From Armatimonadetes bacterium 55-13 (GTDB taxonomy: Bacteria > Armatimonadota > Fimbriimonadia > Fimbriimonadales > Fimbriimonadaceae): 64,000 bases of DNA. The stretch lies in NCBI GenBank assembly GCA_001898035.1, contig MKRX01000001.1, forward strand, positions 78,237 to 142,236, given 5' to 3'. Each line of letters begins with the position of its first letter. Position 1 is the stretch's first letter. Positions 17,671 to 26,014 of this stretch are shown here, one piece after another. Both the position numbers and the translations under genes were made by a program. The notes beneath the pieces were generated by a model, which ran no database searches, was not told the origin of the DNA, and saw nothing but the letters and a program-made list of their open reading frames with translations.

Positions 17671-17699
17671 ATTCTTACACGCTCATTCCGCTTTGTCAA
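17671..17699 (-). promoter_or_regulatory. Promoter of the copper-amine-oxidase-like gene
   Basis: A perfect -35 TTGACA (complement of 17694-17699) and, 16-17 bp downstream, TAAGAAT (complement of 17671-17677). The predicted leader is about 45 nt. Confidence 0.6.
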
Positions 17700-17758
17700 G
17701 CCAACTACTAGGTTGACCGTGTTAAGAGGATGTTGCGTTCGCACGGAATGAGGGCAAA

Positions 17759-19027
17759 ATGGGGGACATGCTGTTCCTCATTGCAGCCGTCTCTTTGGCA
17801 GCGCCCTCCGTCCCTGGTGAGTATTACCAGTTTTTGAAAAAGCCCGATTCCTCGGCAAAGTGGAAAGTGGTAGCAAGCGAACGAGGACAAACGGAAATCG
17901 ATCTGACGAGCCAGACGTGGCAAGGAATCGTTTGGAAGCACGGGATTTTGGTGCAGCAGCCCCCGAAGGTGGACTATAAAGGCACCGCGGTTCTCTATAT
18001 CACAGGAGATGGCCCTCGGGACGGGGACCGGGCCCAGATTCGCTTGTTGAGCGGAGCGACCGGGATGCCGGTCGCTATGCTGTTCGACGTACCAAATCAG
18101 CCAATTTGGGACATGCGTGAAGATGACCTGATCGCGCATACCTTCGAGAAGTATTTGTCCACGAAGGATCCAAGTTGGCCCTTGCTATTCCCCATGGCGA
18201 AGAGTGCGATCCGTGCGATGGACGCGGTGGTGGACGCCACGAAAAACTCGGAGAATCCGATTAAGCGCTTTGTCGTTACGGGGGCAAGTAAGCGTGGGTG
18301 GACAACATGGTTTGTGGGGGCTTCGGGCGATAAGCGGGTGGCGGCGATTGCACCGATGGTCATCGACAACCTCAACGTTCCGGCGCAGATGAAGCACCAG
18401 ATCGAGAGTTGGGGTGAGTACAGCCCTATGATCCAGGACTACACCCGGCGAGGACTGCAGCAGAAGATGGAAACGCCCGCTGGCCAGGTGTTGGCGAGGA
18501 TGGTGGATCCCTATTCCTACCGTGAGCGAATCAAAGTCCCAACGATGATTGTGAACGGGGGTAACGATCAATATTGGACGGTTGATGCGCTCTCGCAGTA
18601 TTGGAAGGATTTGAAGCAACCCAAGTGGGCTCGGATCGTGCCGAATGTGGGACACGACTTGGGCGGCGGGATCTCCGCCATCGAGACGATCGGAATGTTC
18701 GCCCGGTCCGTGGCGGGCGCGTTTAAGATGCCAAACGTCGCTTGGAAGACGGCTCGGCGAGGCGATTCGGTAACCCTTCAACTGACCGCGACGGGGGCTG
18801 AACTTGAGAAAGTGACGGTGTGGGTTGTGGAATCCGACAACTTGAAATTCGCCGATCAAAAGTGGTTGCCCAAAGTGGTTTTGGATGGCAGGCAATTCGG
18901 GGCGCAAAAAGGGCTGGTTAGATTAGATCTCGGCAAGGGCAAACGATCGGCAATGTTCGCTGAATTTCGATTTAAGGTGGGAACAAGAATGTTTAGCTTG
19001 TCCACTCCTGCGGCCGTCTTCAAATAA
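17759..19027 (+). CDS. PhoPQ-activated pathogenicity-related (PqaA-type) alpha/beta hydrolase
   Basis: 422 residues with an N-terminal signal sequence (MLFLIAAVSLAAP); the ATG at 17768 is an alternative start. The PqaA family signature is strong: DDLIAHTFEKYLSTKDPSWPLLFPMAKSAIRAMDAV, then the nucleophile elbow VVTGASKRGWTTW (Ser in GASKRG), IAPMVIDNLN, a candidate acid in VNGGNDQYW, and PNVGHDLGGG with the catalytic His. The biochemical substrate of the family is unknown. The protein should be exported. It is divergent from the copper-amine-oxidase-like gene. Confidence 0.88.
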   Translation: MGDMLFLIAAVSLAAPSVPGEYYQFLKKPDSSAKWKVVASERGQTEIDLTSQTWQGIVWKHGILVQQPPKVDYKGTAVLYITGDGPRDGDRAQIRLLSGATGMPVAMLFDVPNQPIWDMREDDLIAHTFEKYLSTKDPSWPLLFPMAKSAIRAMDAVVDATKNSENPIKRFVVTGASKRGWTTWFVGASGDKRVAAIAPMVIDNLNVPAQMKHQIESWGEYSPMIQDYTRRGLQQKMETPAGQVLARMVDPYSYRERIKVPTMIVNGGNDQYWTVDALSQYWKDLKQPKWARIVPNVGHDLGGGISAIETIGMFARSVAGAFKMPNVAWKTARRGDSVTLQLTATGAELEKVTVWVVESDNLKFADQKWLPKVVLDGRQFGAQKGLVRLDLGKGKRSAMFAEFRFKVGTRMFSLSTPAAVFK

Positions 19028-19097
19028 TTGAAGGTATAGCGGATATTACAGGCCTGGTGATCGTTAGCATAAGTGTTACGCGGTGCGGTTCGAACTT

Positions 19098-20282
19098 ATG
19101 GGAAAGACACGGAAATTGTTGATGGTCGTCGCCTCTCTGGCGATGCTGGTTTCGGCAAACTCACAAGAGTACAAGGGCATCGTCTATAAGTTGCCCAAGG
19201 GCTGGAAGGAGTCGACCGAGGGCAACGCTCGCGTTTTTTCACCTGGGAATTTGGCGGCGGGAGATATTCTCGCGATTCTTCTAGCCCCTCCTCAAAAGGC
19301 AGTCGATGCCGACCCCACAAAACAATTTGAGGCGGTGGTTGGCGCCGTAAATGGCGATGCGAAGATAGCCAGTCAAGGGACAGTCTCGTCGGCAAAGAAG
19401 GGCAAAGGAACGTTAGTTGTCCAGGCTTTTCAACTGGTCGACAAGAGTTATGGGGCGCATCAGAGGATGTACTCCATGTTCATTGAGGGTGGGCAATACA
19501 TTTTGGCGATGGTCATTTCTCGGTCGGAAGCGACGCTTGAGAAGTATCAGGCGGACTTGACGGACCTTCTTACGAGCATCGAGTTCAAGGGATCGGCTCC
19601 AGTGACAACTAAGATTACGGCGTTGCCGACAGGTAACACGCCGACGCTGATGGTGGGTATGCCCGGATGGCTCCCTTCAGGGAAGGGCCTATCCATTCCG
19701 GCGCCAGCGATCGTTGACGGCAAACCTCAGGGCATGTGGTACCGGGCGACTCCCGATCAAGCAGGTGTGCTGAGGGCCATCCCATACGTCTACTTTCCAA
19801 GCGGGGTAAGGGCGTCGCTACCGCGATTGGGAGGTGGAAACCTTTTTGACCTTGAAGGTCAGAAGGCACAGAAGGGGACGACCGGTGTGGGTACGTTCAC
19901 GATCGAGAAAGGGCAATACAAAGAAAGCGCCGATGGCTTCAAGGAGACGGGCGTGTATCGGTTTGGAACGGACGAGGAGGGAAGCTTCTTCTCCTTTGGA
20001 GCCGCAGAGTTTCACGTACTGAAGCCATTATCCAAGACATCTATCGTAGGATCTTGGCGATCTTTAAGCACGGTATACGTGTTCAGTGAGGACGGCACTT
20101 ACCAGTCGGGACAACTTGCCGAAGGTGGAAACGAGGTTGTGGGGGCGATCACGTCAGGACGTTATTTTGTGGATGGCTACCTGTTGATGCTTTCTCCCAA
20201 CGGTGGAAAGATGGTGATTGAACGATGCGGGATGGCAGGAAAGATGCTTATGAAGGGCACCATCCTTTGCACCAGGCAGTAG
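19098..20282 (+). CDS. Secreted protein of unknown function
   Basis: 394 residues from the ATG at 19098; a GTG at 19083 is possible. Residues 1-~23 are a signal peptide (KLLMVVASLAMLVSANS). Residues ~25-165 resemble small secreted domains that bind or modify surface components (YKGIVYKLPKGWKES... LTDLLTSIEF). The C-terminal ~200 residues form a separate beta-rich region that ends GSWRSLSTVYVFSEDGTYQSG, similar in style to lipocalin-like copies seen in Armatimonadota proteins. No catalytic motif is recognised. The stop codon directly abuts the stop of the convergent holB-like gene. Confidence 0.6.
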   Translation: MGKTRKLLMVVASLAMLVSANSQEYKGIVYKLPKGWKESTEGNARVFSPGNLAAGDILAILLAPPQKAVDADPTKQFEAVVGAVNGDAKIASQGTVSSAKKGKGTLVVQAFQLVDKSYGAHQRMYSMFIEGGQYILAMVISRSEATLEKYQADLTDLLTSIEFKGSAPVTTKITALPTGNTPTLMVGMPGWLPSGKGLSIPAPAIVDGKPQGMWYRATPDQAGVLRAIPYVYFPSGVRASLPRLGGGNLFDLEGQKAQKGTTGVGTFTIEKGQYKESADGFKETGVYRFGTDEEGSFFSFGAAEFHVLKPLSKTSIVGSWRSLSTVYVFSEDGTYQSGQLAEGGNEVVGAITSGRYFVDGYLLMLSPNGGKMVIERCGMAGKMLMKGTILCTRQ

Positions 20283-21221
20283 TCACTGACTGAGGAGCGA
20301 AGTAAAGAGTGCGTCAAAGGTCATTCCGGCGCTACCGTTCCCAATAATTCTGCGATGGGCTTGGGTTATTTTGGCAAGCGCTTGGTGCCAATCTGGGTGG
20401 TAAAGCGATATGGCGATCGCAAGCAGTTCCAGCGCTTCCGTGTTCGCGATTCGAGCGGCTTGATTCGGATCCAATTTGTCGGCGATTGACTTAAATTGAT
20501 CGCCGGCGGCGAGAGCCTGTGAAAGGGGTCGAGAGCGAAGCTCTTTGGCGAAAGCAAGAAGGGACTTGAACGGGGCGGGGTTCTCTTGATAGCGGCGAGC
20601 CAGGGCGGGAGCACCTTTGGCGAGCGCCCAGAATTCTTCTTCAATATTTATTTGGCTGCGTTCGTCCGGTTTGGGGAGCTCGCAGGCGATGGCAACACAG
20701 CGCGAAAGTATGGTGGGAAGAATGCTGCCGACGCTGTTCGTCATGAGGATGAACTTCGCGTAAGCGTGGGGTTCTTCGAGCGTTTTTAGCAGAGCGTTTG
20801 CGGCCGCAGGATGGAGGCGTTCGGCTTCTTCCAATATAACGACCTTATGAGCCGACATGATGGGTGGAGTCCGAAGAAATTCGATGACCGAAATGCCGTC
20901 GTATCCACCTTCTGAGCCCCTCGAGGGTGAGATTTGACGCCCTAGGATCATGCGGCCAGCACCGAAAGGCTGGACGCGGAGGACGTCTGGATTGCGACCG
21001 TTCAAGAAGGTGGTTACCGGCTGTTCGTTGGGATCGTCGTTTTGGCTGAGCCAAGAAACGGCAAGGGCGTCGGCGAGTTGGCCCTTTCCTGCGCCCTTGG
21101 CGCCGTAGAGAAGAATGGCGTGGGATGCGCTTTCGGCTTCGGCGATGCGCAGAACGACGCGCTTGGCGCCGCTGAGGCCGATGAGCCCGTCTAGCTTAGA
21201 AGCGCTCAAACTGGTCGACAT
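20283..21221 (-). CDS. holB: DNA polymerase III delta' subunit (HolB-like AAA clamp-loader protein)
   Basis: 312 residues. The N-terminal AAA module has a Walker A (LLYGAKGAGKGQLADAL), a Walker B-like VVILEEAERLHPAAANALLKTLEEP, and a sensor/arginine-finger region TILSRCVAIAC typical of clamp-loader subunits. The C-terminal half is helical and poorly conserved, as in other delta' proteins. There is no zinc-binding cysteine cluster, unlike tau/gamma, which favours delta'. The gene starts 26 nt inside the upstream darA gene. The same darA-(yaaR)-holB neighbourhood is known from Bacillus, which supports the call. Confidence 0.87.
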   Translation of the reverse strand: MSTSLSASKLDGLIGLSGAKRVVLRIAEAESASHAILLYGAKGAGKGQLADALAVSWLSQNDDPNEQPVTTFLNGRNPDVLRVQPFGAGRMILGRQISPSRGSEGGYDGISVIEFLRTPPIMSAHKVVILEEAERLHPAAANALLKTLEEPHAYAKFILMTNSVGSILPTILSRCVAIACELPKPDERSQINIEEEFWALAKGAPALARRYQENPAPFKSLLAFAKELRSRPLSQALAAGDQFKSIADKLDPNQAARIANTEALELLAIAISLYHPDWHQALAKITQAHRRIIGNGSAGMTFDALFTSLLSQ

Positions 21222-21525
21222 TCAGAACAAATACGACGGCTCCGCCGACGGGGACCTTGACGGGACTGGGGATGAAGGCTCCGGGGGGAGCGGCTTCGAA
21301 GGGCATGACGTTTACGAGCTGTTCGCGAGATTGGCAGTTCTGGCCGATCACCTTCTTCAGGGTGGGGAGATCGGGTTCATCGACGCCGATAAGGAACGTG
21401 GTGTTGCCTTCACGAAGAAAGCCACCGGTTGAGCCGATGATGGTGAACTTGAATCCGGCCTTGACGAGCTCGTCCGTGATTTTGTTCTTGTCTCGGTTAT
21501 GCACGATGCAGACGACGAGCTTCAC
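21196..21525 (-). CDS. darA: Cyclic di-AMP receptor, DarA/PstA family (P-II-like)
   Basis: 109 residues from a GTG start (MKLVVCIVHNRDKNKITDEL). The family is recognisable from KLVVCIVHNRDKNKITDELVK, FTIIGSTGGFLREGNTTFLIGVDE and the C-terminal GGAVVFVLNVDQFERF. DarA/PstA proteins are trimeric P-II-like sensors that bind c-di-AMP. A consensus TATAAT lies 7 nt before the GTG, with no Shine-Dalgarno, so the mRNA is probably leaderless. It overlaps holB by 26 nt. Together with the ydaO riboswitch at 45.7 kb, it shows that this organism uses c-di-AMP. Confidence 0.92.
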   Translation of the reverse strand: MKLVVCIVHNRDKNKITDELVKAGFKFTIIGSTGGFLREGNTTFLIGVDEPDLPTLKKVIGQNCQSREQLVNVMPFEAAPPGAFIPSPVKVPVGGAVVFVLNVDQFERF

Positions 21526-21532
21526 AACTTAG

Positions 21533-21538
21533 ATTATA
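21533..21538 (-). promoter_or_regulatory. -10 box of darA, leaderless layout
   Basis: TATAAT on the minus strand followed by 7 nt (CTAAGTT) and the GTG start codon. No convincing -35 hexamer is visible; that position falls in the terminator of the upstream gene. Confidence 0.65.
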
Positions 21539-21547
21539 GCGGACATG

Positions 21548-21582
21548 AAAAAGCCCCCGAACAACAAAGGTTTGGGGGCTTT
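21548..21582 (-). terminator. Intrinsic terminator downstream of the AT-rich secreted-protein gene
   Basis: A 9-bp perfect GC-rich stem (21550-21558 with 21574-21582), followed on the minus strand by five T residues (complement of 21548-21552). Confidence 0.88.
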
Positions 21583-21593
21583 GCCCAAAGCGG

Positions 21594-22307
21594 CTATTGA
21601 AAACTTGGCGCTAATTGATGGTTTCCGATGTTGGTCAGTCGGCACTGCACGTAGGCATAAGACTCGGCCCCGCCATATTGCCAATCACCAGACAAAGTTA
21701 TCGCGCTCGAAGCGCAAACAATGTCAAGGTTATGAGTAGTTTTGTAAGTTCCAGTCATGGGATCAAGAATAGGTACAAGCGGTCTTGAGTAGTTGACAAC
21801 TACGGTTTTCTCATTTGGATCTCCACTTACCTCGGGAATAGAAGGATTTGGCCAATTTGCAACTAACTCAGCCATCTCAACGAACTCAAAAAATCCACCC
21901 ATTACCGAGAGTGCAGCCCTGGACGTTCCATATGAGCGATTAATCATGTCATCAGGGTCATCGGCACGGGCGACACACTTGTAGGTTATTTTCAGCTCGT
22001 AGTCCGCATTGAGGGGGGGATTGTCTCCAGGGAAACTGGGAGCCCATTCGATATCGCGAGAAATCTGGCCAATTATTCTTGAGTAGGTGTTTGCCCAGGG
22101 AAAGTAAAGCCCAACCCATGAATCAACGCCATAGAAGGCGTCTAGGCTAGATCCACTATTTGCCATATATAGGTATCCGCCACCATCTTGGGCCGATATT
22201 GTGACAGAAGGACTGGATACCGTCAATGTTCCAGCGTGAGCAATTGATTGAATTGCAAAAAACGATGCAATGAAAAATGTGAAAGAGCGCTTAACTGTGT
22301 ACTTCAT
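21594..22307 (-). CDS. Secreted protein of unknown function, AT-rich gene
   Basis: 237 residues from the ATG at 22307 (MKYTVKRSFTFFIASFFAIQSIAHA, a clear signal peptide cleaved near AHA-GT). The mature part is beta-rich and ends NHQLAPSFQ; no domain is recognised. The base composition is visibly more AT-rich than in flanking genes, suggesting recent acquisition. The upstream in-frame codons back to 22343 are encoded by one side of a perfect inverted repeat and are not likely translated. The gene occupies the place where the neighbouring pseudopilin genes carry a coupled lipoprotein. Confidence 0.6.
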   Translation of the reverse strand: MKYTVKRSFTFFIASFFAIQSIAHAGTLTVSSPSVTISAQDGGGYLYMANSGSSLDAFYGVDSWVGLYFPWANTYSRIIGQISRDIEWAPSFPGDNPPLNADYELKITYKCVARADDPDDMINRSYGTSRAALSVMGGFFEFVEMAELVANWPNPSIPEVSGDPNEKTVVVNYSRPLVPILDPMTGTYKTTHNLDIVCASSAITLSGDWQYGGAESYAYVQCRLTNIGNHQLAPSFQ

Positions 22308-22309
22308 CG

Positions 22310-22348
22310 AAGTAATGATGACATTAATTTCTAATGTCATCATTACTT
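22310..22348. repeat. Perfect 17-bp inverted repeat directly upstream of a start codon
   Basis: Arms 22310-22326 and 22332-22348 are perfectly complementary, with a five-base centre (ATTTC on plus). The element ends 2 nt before the ATG at 22307, so in the mRNA it would form an AT-rich hairpin over the ribosome-binding region. No Shine-Dalgarno is present. Confidence 0.85.
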
Positions 22349-22364
22349 TAACAATAGCTTATTG

Positions 22365-23201
22365 TTATTTACAGCCTGCCTTGAACGGATCCCACATCGA
22401 TTCGGTGTAGGTGGTGGTGGGGGCATCGTTGACGACCTTCTTCCAGTCGAAGGATTTGGCGCTGGTATCGGCTCGGACAACGTTCAACTGACCATTGTAT
22501 CGAGCTTGGATGAGCTTCTCGGCTTCGGCATCCGAAGGAGGTCCAGACGATCGGAAGTAGGTGGAGTTGCCCAGGCTCTTCCAGTAGTACGGATAGGTGC
22601 TCGACGTCGGGTCAAAGGTTTGGCTCTTCAGAATGCACACGCCGCGCGGAAGCACGTTGTAGTAGCTTGCGTCGACGAGCATAATGGTGTTGGAAACGTT
22701 CTCAACTGCGGTGGCCGACATGGAAGGATCCGAAGGCGTGAACATGTAGTTGTTTACGCCGTAGGAGTTCTGTCCGCCATAGCTTCGGTACGCCGCAGTA
22801 TCGGTGGACGCACCGGTGGGATCGTAGCCGACCCAAGCGATCGGGTTGGTAGGCGCCTTCCACAGGTCATCGTTCTTGATGTACGGAGCAAGAAGCTGGT
22901 TGAAGAAGATTCGGGTTCGGGCACTGGAACCGAATACGGAGTCGGCAAAGGCGGCTCCTCTGCTGTTGGTGACCTTCACGTAGTCAGGGTTGGTACCGTT
23001 AACGCGATACGGGAAGTAAACATCGTCGTAGTCCTGCAGATAGATCTGGCTGGCGGTGCCGATTTGCTTAGCCTGAGCGAGTCCCTGAGACTTCTTGGCG
23101 GCGAGCTTGGCTTGCGCGAAGACCGGGAATAGGATGGCGGCGAGGATTGCGATGATTGCGATGACAACAAGCAGTTCGATAAGCGTGAATGCACGTTTCA
23201 A
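22365..23201 (-). CDS. Type II pseudopilin (prepilin-type N-terminal methylation domain), subtype A
   Basis: 278 residues. The start is a TTG at 23201, because a strong AAGGAG lies 7 nt upstream and the protein then begins [11 protein letters not shown], identical in plan to its paralogues; the longer in-frame start at 23240 adds 13 residues with no family match. Prepilin leader MKRA, then FTLIELLVV with Glu at +5, and a long hydrophobic helix ending FPVFAQAK. The C-terminal region has the DTSAKSFDW motif shared with the pseudopilin at 32906-33760. It is exported and processed by prepilin peptidase, assembling into a type II secretion or pilus-like fibre. Unlike the other three, no lipoprotein overlaps its 3' end. 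Confidence 0.88.
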   Translation of the reverse strand: MKRAFTLIELLVVIAIIAILAAILFPVFAQAKLAAKKSQGLAQAKQIGTASQIYLQDYDDVYFPYRVNGTNPDYVKVTNSRGAAFADSVFGSSARTRIFFNQLLAPYIKNDDLWKAPTNPIAWVGYDPTGASTDTAAYRSYGGQNSYGVNNYMFTPSDPSMSATAVENVSNTIMLVDASYYNVLPRGVCILKSQTFDPTSSTYPYYWKSLGNSTYFRSSGPPSDAEAEKLIQARYNGQLNVVRADTSAKSFDWKKVVNDAPTTTYTESMWDPFKAGCK

Positions 23202-23320
23202 AGGTTTGACTCCTTGGAGAGGGGATGGTCGTTGACGCATGAAAAAAGCGGCCTACTTGGGCATAGGTCGCTACGCTGTGACTTGACTATTGTGCAATAT
23301 TTTCTATCAAATCCTGCAAC

Positions 23321-23342
23321 CGAATGTTAAGAGATTATTAAG
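23321..23342 (-). promoter_or_regulatory. Two 11-bp direct repeats (Pho-box-like)
   Basis: On the minus strand, CTTAATAATCT (23342-23332) is followed directly by CTTAACATTCG (23331-23321). They have the 11-bp period of PhoB/PhoP-family response-regulator sites. They lie about 120 nt upstream of the pseudopilin start at 23201. Confidence 0.5.
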
Positions 23343-23363
23343 AAATTGCTCTTGTTTGGATGT

Positions 23364-23407
23364 GATAATGGCCCCGTCAGCAGAATGCCGGTTGGGGCCT
23401 CATTATC
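23364..23407 (-). terminator. Possible terminator hairpin at the lipoprotein stop codon
   Basis: GATAATGGCCCC (23364-23375) pairs with GGGGCC..ATTATC (23394-23407), with a two-base bulge. The stop codon of the lipoprotein is inside the stem. No T-tract follows, so it may stabilise the mRNA 3' end instead of ending transcription. Confidence 0.4.
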
Positions 23408-23615
23408 ATTGTTGGCCTTGTTCGACGGCGGCATCTCTTTGTTTGCCCGCCATGTACTCGTCGTATTTGCCTGCGCGTTTGAGGTCTTCTTCCAGTTGCG
23501 CCTGAGATTGCTTTGGATAGGCCTTGTTGATTTCCGAGTTGCCAATGGGGCCGGTGGAGCCGCACCCCAAGAGGGTGAAGGTCCCAACGACGCCCAAGAT
23601 CACTTTGATGGTCAT
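23406..23615 (-). CDS. Small lipoprotein coupled to the upstream pseudopilin
   Basis: 69 residues ([22 protein letters not shown]). A textbook lipobox (LLGC) follows a short hydrophobic signal, so the mature protein of ~52 residues should be lipid-anchored. The rest is polar and charged (EEDLKRAGKYDEYMAGKQRDA). Its ATG overlaps the pseudopilin stop by one base (TAATG), so translation is coupled. No family is recognised. Two other pseudopilins in this window are followed by comparable overlapping lipoproteins. Confidence 0.82.
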   Translation of the reverse strand: MTIKVILGVVGTFTLLGCGSTGPIGNSEINKAYPKQSQAQLEEDLKRAGKYDEYMAGKQRDAAVEQGQQ

Positions 23616-24610
23616 TAGCCGCCAAAACCCCACATGGGATAGTTCACATTTGTATTAGGGGTGCGGATGCCTAGGTTGCCTGCGGTTCCTCCACCATTAG
23701 GCATCCCGTGACAGTCGTTTTGGTAGGTCCAACCGGCGCTGGCTCCGCCTGAAACGCCGACCAACTCCAGTTTTGTCGGGCAGTTCGCGAGGAATTTCCC
23801 GGCCTGCATGAACTTAGCGCTGCCGTCCGAGAAGCCGAGAACGGCTCCTCCGGTGGTCGCCTTGTTATAGTCCACCTCGTTGCTCACCGTATCTGCAAAG
23901 CAGTCGGTAACGCCGCGCGGGGTCTTATAGAATTTGTTCTTCCAATATTCCCGAAAGGCTGGGGGGTAGGCCACGATGTCTTGGGTGGTGGTGCTCCATT
24001 GGTTGTCATCGGTTGCGGCGGGGATGACGCCGAGGTTATAGGTGACTTCCATGAGGATCATGGCCTCGGATGGACGAGGGATGGCGGTTAGGGTTCCTCC
24101 CAGCCAACTGTTTCGCTTGCCCCGAGAACCTACGACGCCGGTGGCCAGATTGGGGATGTAGAGCGAACCCGTCAGTCCGTTATTGAGAAGGAACTGGTTG
24201 AAGAGCTCGCCATCGTTATCCCAGGTTGCCTGATCTTTTTGGCGGAGGGGGTGGAAGAAGAGATCGACACTTTTGATGTATGGCATTGCCCACTTCTGCC
24301 ATGAGAAGTTATTGACTCGATTGTAGTAGGGGCCATAGCAACCGCTGGTCGCGGTGGAGTTATAGGATGCGGCTTTGAACTTGCTGTTCAGGGAGCTATA
24401 GAGTTCGCAGGCATCTTGACGAGGATAAGTGTCGTCATAGTCGCCCGCATACATGATCAGGCCGAGGCCCTGTTGCTTGATGTTGGAAATGGTGGCAGCC
24501 TTCTTTGCTGCGGTTTTTGCCTGCGCGAACACGGGAAAGAGGATGGCCGCAAGAATCGCGATGATTGCGATGACGACCAAGAGTTCAATGAGAGTAAAGG
24601 CTCTCTTCAT
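23615..24610 (-). CDS. Type II pseudopilin, subtype B
   Basis: 331 residues from the ATG at 24610, with AAGGAG 5 nt upstream; the earlier start at 24631 is rejected. Leader MKRA, then FTLIELLVV and a hydrophobic helix to [13 protein letters not shown]. The C-terminal part has [22 protein letters not shown], a variant of the H-x9-DG pseudopilin tail, and ends NVNYPMWG. Both features are shared with the next gene (24937-25917), so the two are recent paralogues. It is exported as a pilus/T2SS-type subunit. Four 11-bp repeats precede the gene. Confidence 0.9.
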   Translation of the reverse strand: MKRAFTLIELLVVIAIIAILAAILFPVFAQAKTAAKKAATISNIKQQGLGLIMYAGDYDDTYPRQDACELYSSLNSKFKAASYNSTATSGCYGPYYNRVNNFSWQKWAMPYIKSVDLFFHPLRQKDQATWDNDGELFNQFLLNNGLTGSLYIPNLATGVVGSRGKRNSWLGGTLTAIPRPSEAMILMEVTYNLGVIPAATDDNQWSTTTQDIVAYPPAFREYWKNKFYKTPRGVTDCFADTVSNEVDYNKATTGGAVLGFSDGSAKFMQAGKFLANCPTKLELVGVSGGASAGWTYQNDCHGMPNGGGTAGNLGIRTPNTNVNYPMWGFGG

Positions 24611-24664
24611 GATGGCTCCTTGGGCGACCATTCATTGTCACCCTAACTGCACAAGTGTTCGCGA

Positions 24665-24708
24665 GGAGCGTTAATAGGATTTTAAGGGGACGTTATGGGA
24701 TTGTTATT
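24665..24708 (-). promoter_or_regulatory. Four tandem 11-bp direct repeats (Pho-box-like)
   Basis: Read on the minus strand: AATAACAATCC, CATAACGTCCC, CTTAAAATCCT, ATTAACGCTCC, contiguous and in phase (24708 to 24665). They share an NWTAAMRNYCY-like core. They lie between the terminator at 24714-24755 and the pseudopilin ATG at 24610, so they are in its promoter region. Confidence 0.55.
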
Positions 24709-24713
24709 GACAT

Positions 24714-24755
24714 AAAAATGCACAAATCCACTGCATTAGGGATTTGTGCATTTTT
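24714..24755. terminator. Bidirectional intrinsic terminator
   Basis: A perfect 16-bp stem (24714-24729 with 24740-24755) with a 10-base loop and A/T ends on both sides. It ends the pseudopilin-lipoprotein unit at 24770-25917. Confidence 0.9.
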
Positions 24756-24769
24756 ACGTGAAGTGTTCC

Positions 24770-24940
24770 TTACTCGCCTTGTCCGCGATCTTCTTGTTGA
24801 CCGCCATTCAGCTTTTCGGATGCCTCTTTAATTTGCTGCTCTTTGGATTTCACGCCGTCATTGCTGACGTCGCTGGTGCCGCCGGAACATCCGACCAGCA
24901 CGGCGGAGATCAGAGCGAAGCATAGAATCAGCCGAATCAT
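24770..24940 (-). CDS. Small lipoprotein coupled to the upstream pseudopilin
   Basis: 56 residues ([21 protein letters not shown]). The lipobox is LVGC; the mature ~39 residues are polar ([19 protein letters not shown]). The ATG overlaps the pseudopilin stop by 4 nt (ATGA). It has the same layout as the lipoproteins at 23406 and 32701, but their sequences beyond the signal share little more than a Gln/Glu/Gly-rich composition. No function is known. Confidence 0.8.
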   Translation of the reverse strand: MIRLILCFALISAVLVGCSGGTSDVSNDGVKSKEQQIKEASEKLNGGQQEDRGQGE

Positions 24941-25917
24941 TGAGCGGTTAAACCCCACATTGGGTAGTTGAGGTTGATGTTCGGAACGGCGGCGACACGC
25001 ATGACTTCCGAGCCGGTTCCACAATTGCCGTAGCTATCCATGGCGCCGTACTCGGCAACGGTTGGGGTGTTCGCAAGGAACTTTTGGGCTTGGTAGAACT
25101 TGGCGTGACCGTCGGCAAGACCCAAAACGATTCCGTTCGCGAAGACGGTGCGGGAATCGGGCTCATTGGAGATTTCCGCCATGTTGGGCCCGGAGCAGGT
25201 GGTCCACTTCATGAAGATGCGGCCCCAGTACTCTCGGTATGCCTGCGGGTAGACGGTTTGTGTTGCAGGGGTTGGGAGGTTGTATTCCGCAGTGGTCATG
25301 ACCATCGGCGAGAAGTTGAACTTGGAGCTTCCGAATTCGAAGAGGAGCATCGCGCCGGCGACGTCTGGGATAGAGCTCTGCGTGCCACCTAGCCAACTGT
25401 TTCGGACGCGAAGGACGGCTCCGGTGCCAACGTTGATGTTCGCCGAACCTGTGAGAGCCGGGTTGATCGCGAAGCCATTAAAGATTTCTCCGCCGTTGGC
25501 CCACATCGTGGCGTCTTTCTGGCGACCCGGATGCACGAAGAGGTCGACATTCTTGGTGTAGGGCATAAACCACTTTTGCCAGGAATAGGTGTTCACGCGG
25601 TTGTAGCCATTCGGCGTGCCGCCCGGAGTACTCGGAGGCGTTCCACATCCTTGGCCAGCGGCACCATTAAGAGCGGCGGCTCTTAGTGCTGGATTGAGGG
25701 AACTGAACTGGTCGCAACCGTCCGTTTGCGGATATTTGTCGTCCCAGTCGCCACAGTACATGATGGCGGCGAGGCTAATCTGCTTCTGGTTGCTGATGGC
25801 AGCAGTCTTCTTGGCAGCAGCTTTCGCCTGTGCGAAGACGGGGAAGAGGATGGCGGCGAGGATCGCGATGATTGCGATTACCACCAAGAGTTCAATGAGG
25901 GTAAATGCACGTTTCAT
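24937..25917 (-). CDS. Type II pseudopilin, subtype B
   Basis: 326 residues starting [11 protein letters not shown], with AGGAC upstream of the ATG. The leader, methylation motif and hydrophobic helix match the other pseudopilins here. The tail is [22 protein letters not shown] and the protein ends [14 protein letters not shown]. It is the closest paralogue of the protein at 23615-24610. It overlaps the downstream lipoprotein gene by 4 nt. The promoter region carries a good sigma-70 pair and two 11-bp repeats. Confidence 0.9.
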   Translation of the reverse strand: MKRAFTLIELLVVIAIIAILAAILFPVFAQAKAAAKKTAAISNQKQISLAAIMYCGDWDDKYPQTDGCDQFSSLNPALRAAALNGAAGQGCGTPPSTPGGTPNGYNRVNTYSWQKWFMPYTKNVDLFVHPGRQKDATMWANGGEIFNGFAINPALTGSANINVGTGAVLRVRNSWLGGTQSSIPDVAGAMLLFEFGSSKFNFSPMVMTTAEYNLPTPATQTVYPQAYREYWGRIFMKWTTCSGPNMAEISNEPDSRTVFANGIVLGLADGHAKFYQAQKFLANTPTVAEYGAMDSYGNCGTGSEVMRVAAVPNINLNYPMWGLTAQ

Positions 25918-25992
25918 GGGATGAGTCCTAGGTTTGACCGGGCACCCCGCTCTTCGGCGGGCGGGTCTTTCAACTGTGTGGATTTTGGCCCG

Positions 25993-26014
25993 ATTGCGTT
26001 ATGAGAATGTTAAG
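25993..26014 (-). promoter_or_regulatory. Two 11-bp direct repeats (Pho-box-like)
   Basis: Minus strand CTTAACATTCT (26014-26004) followed by CATAACGCAAT (26003-25993), about 76 nt upstream of the pseudopilin ATG. The first unit is nearly identical to one upstream of the pseudopilin at 22365-23201. Confidence 0.5.

Noticed and set aside
16442..17716. 424-codon open frame on the plus strand
   Set aside because: Antisense to the copper-amine-oxidase-like gene, with no recognisable domain and no ribosome binding site.
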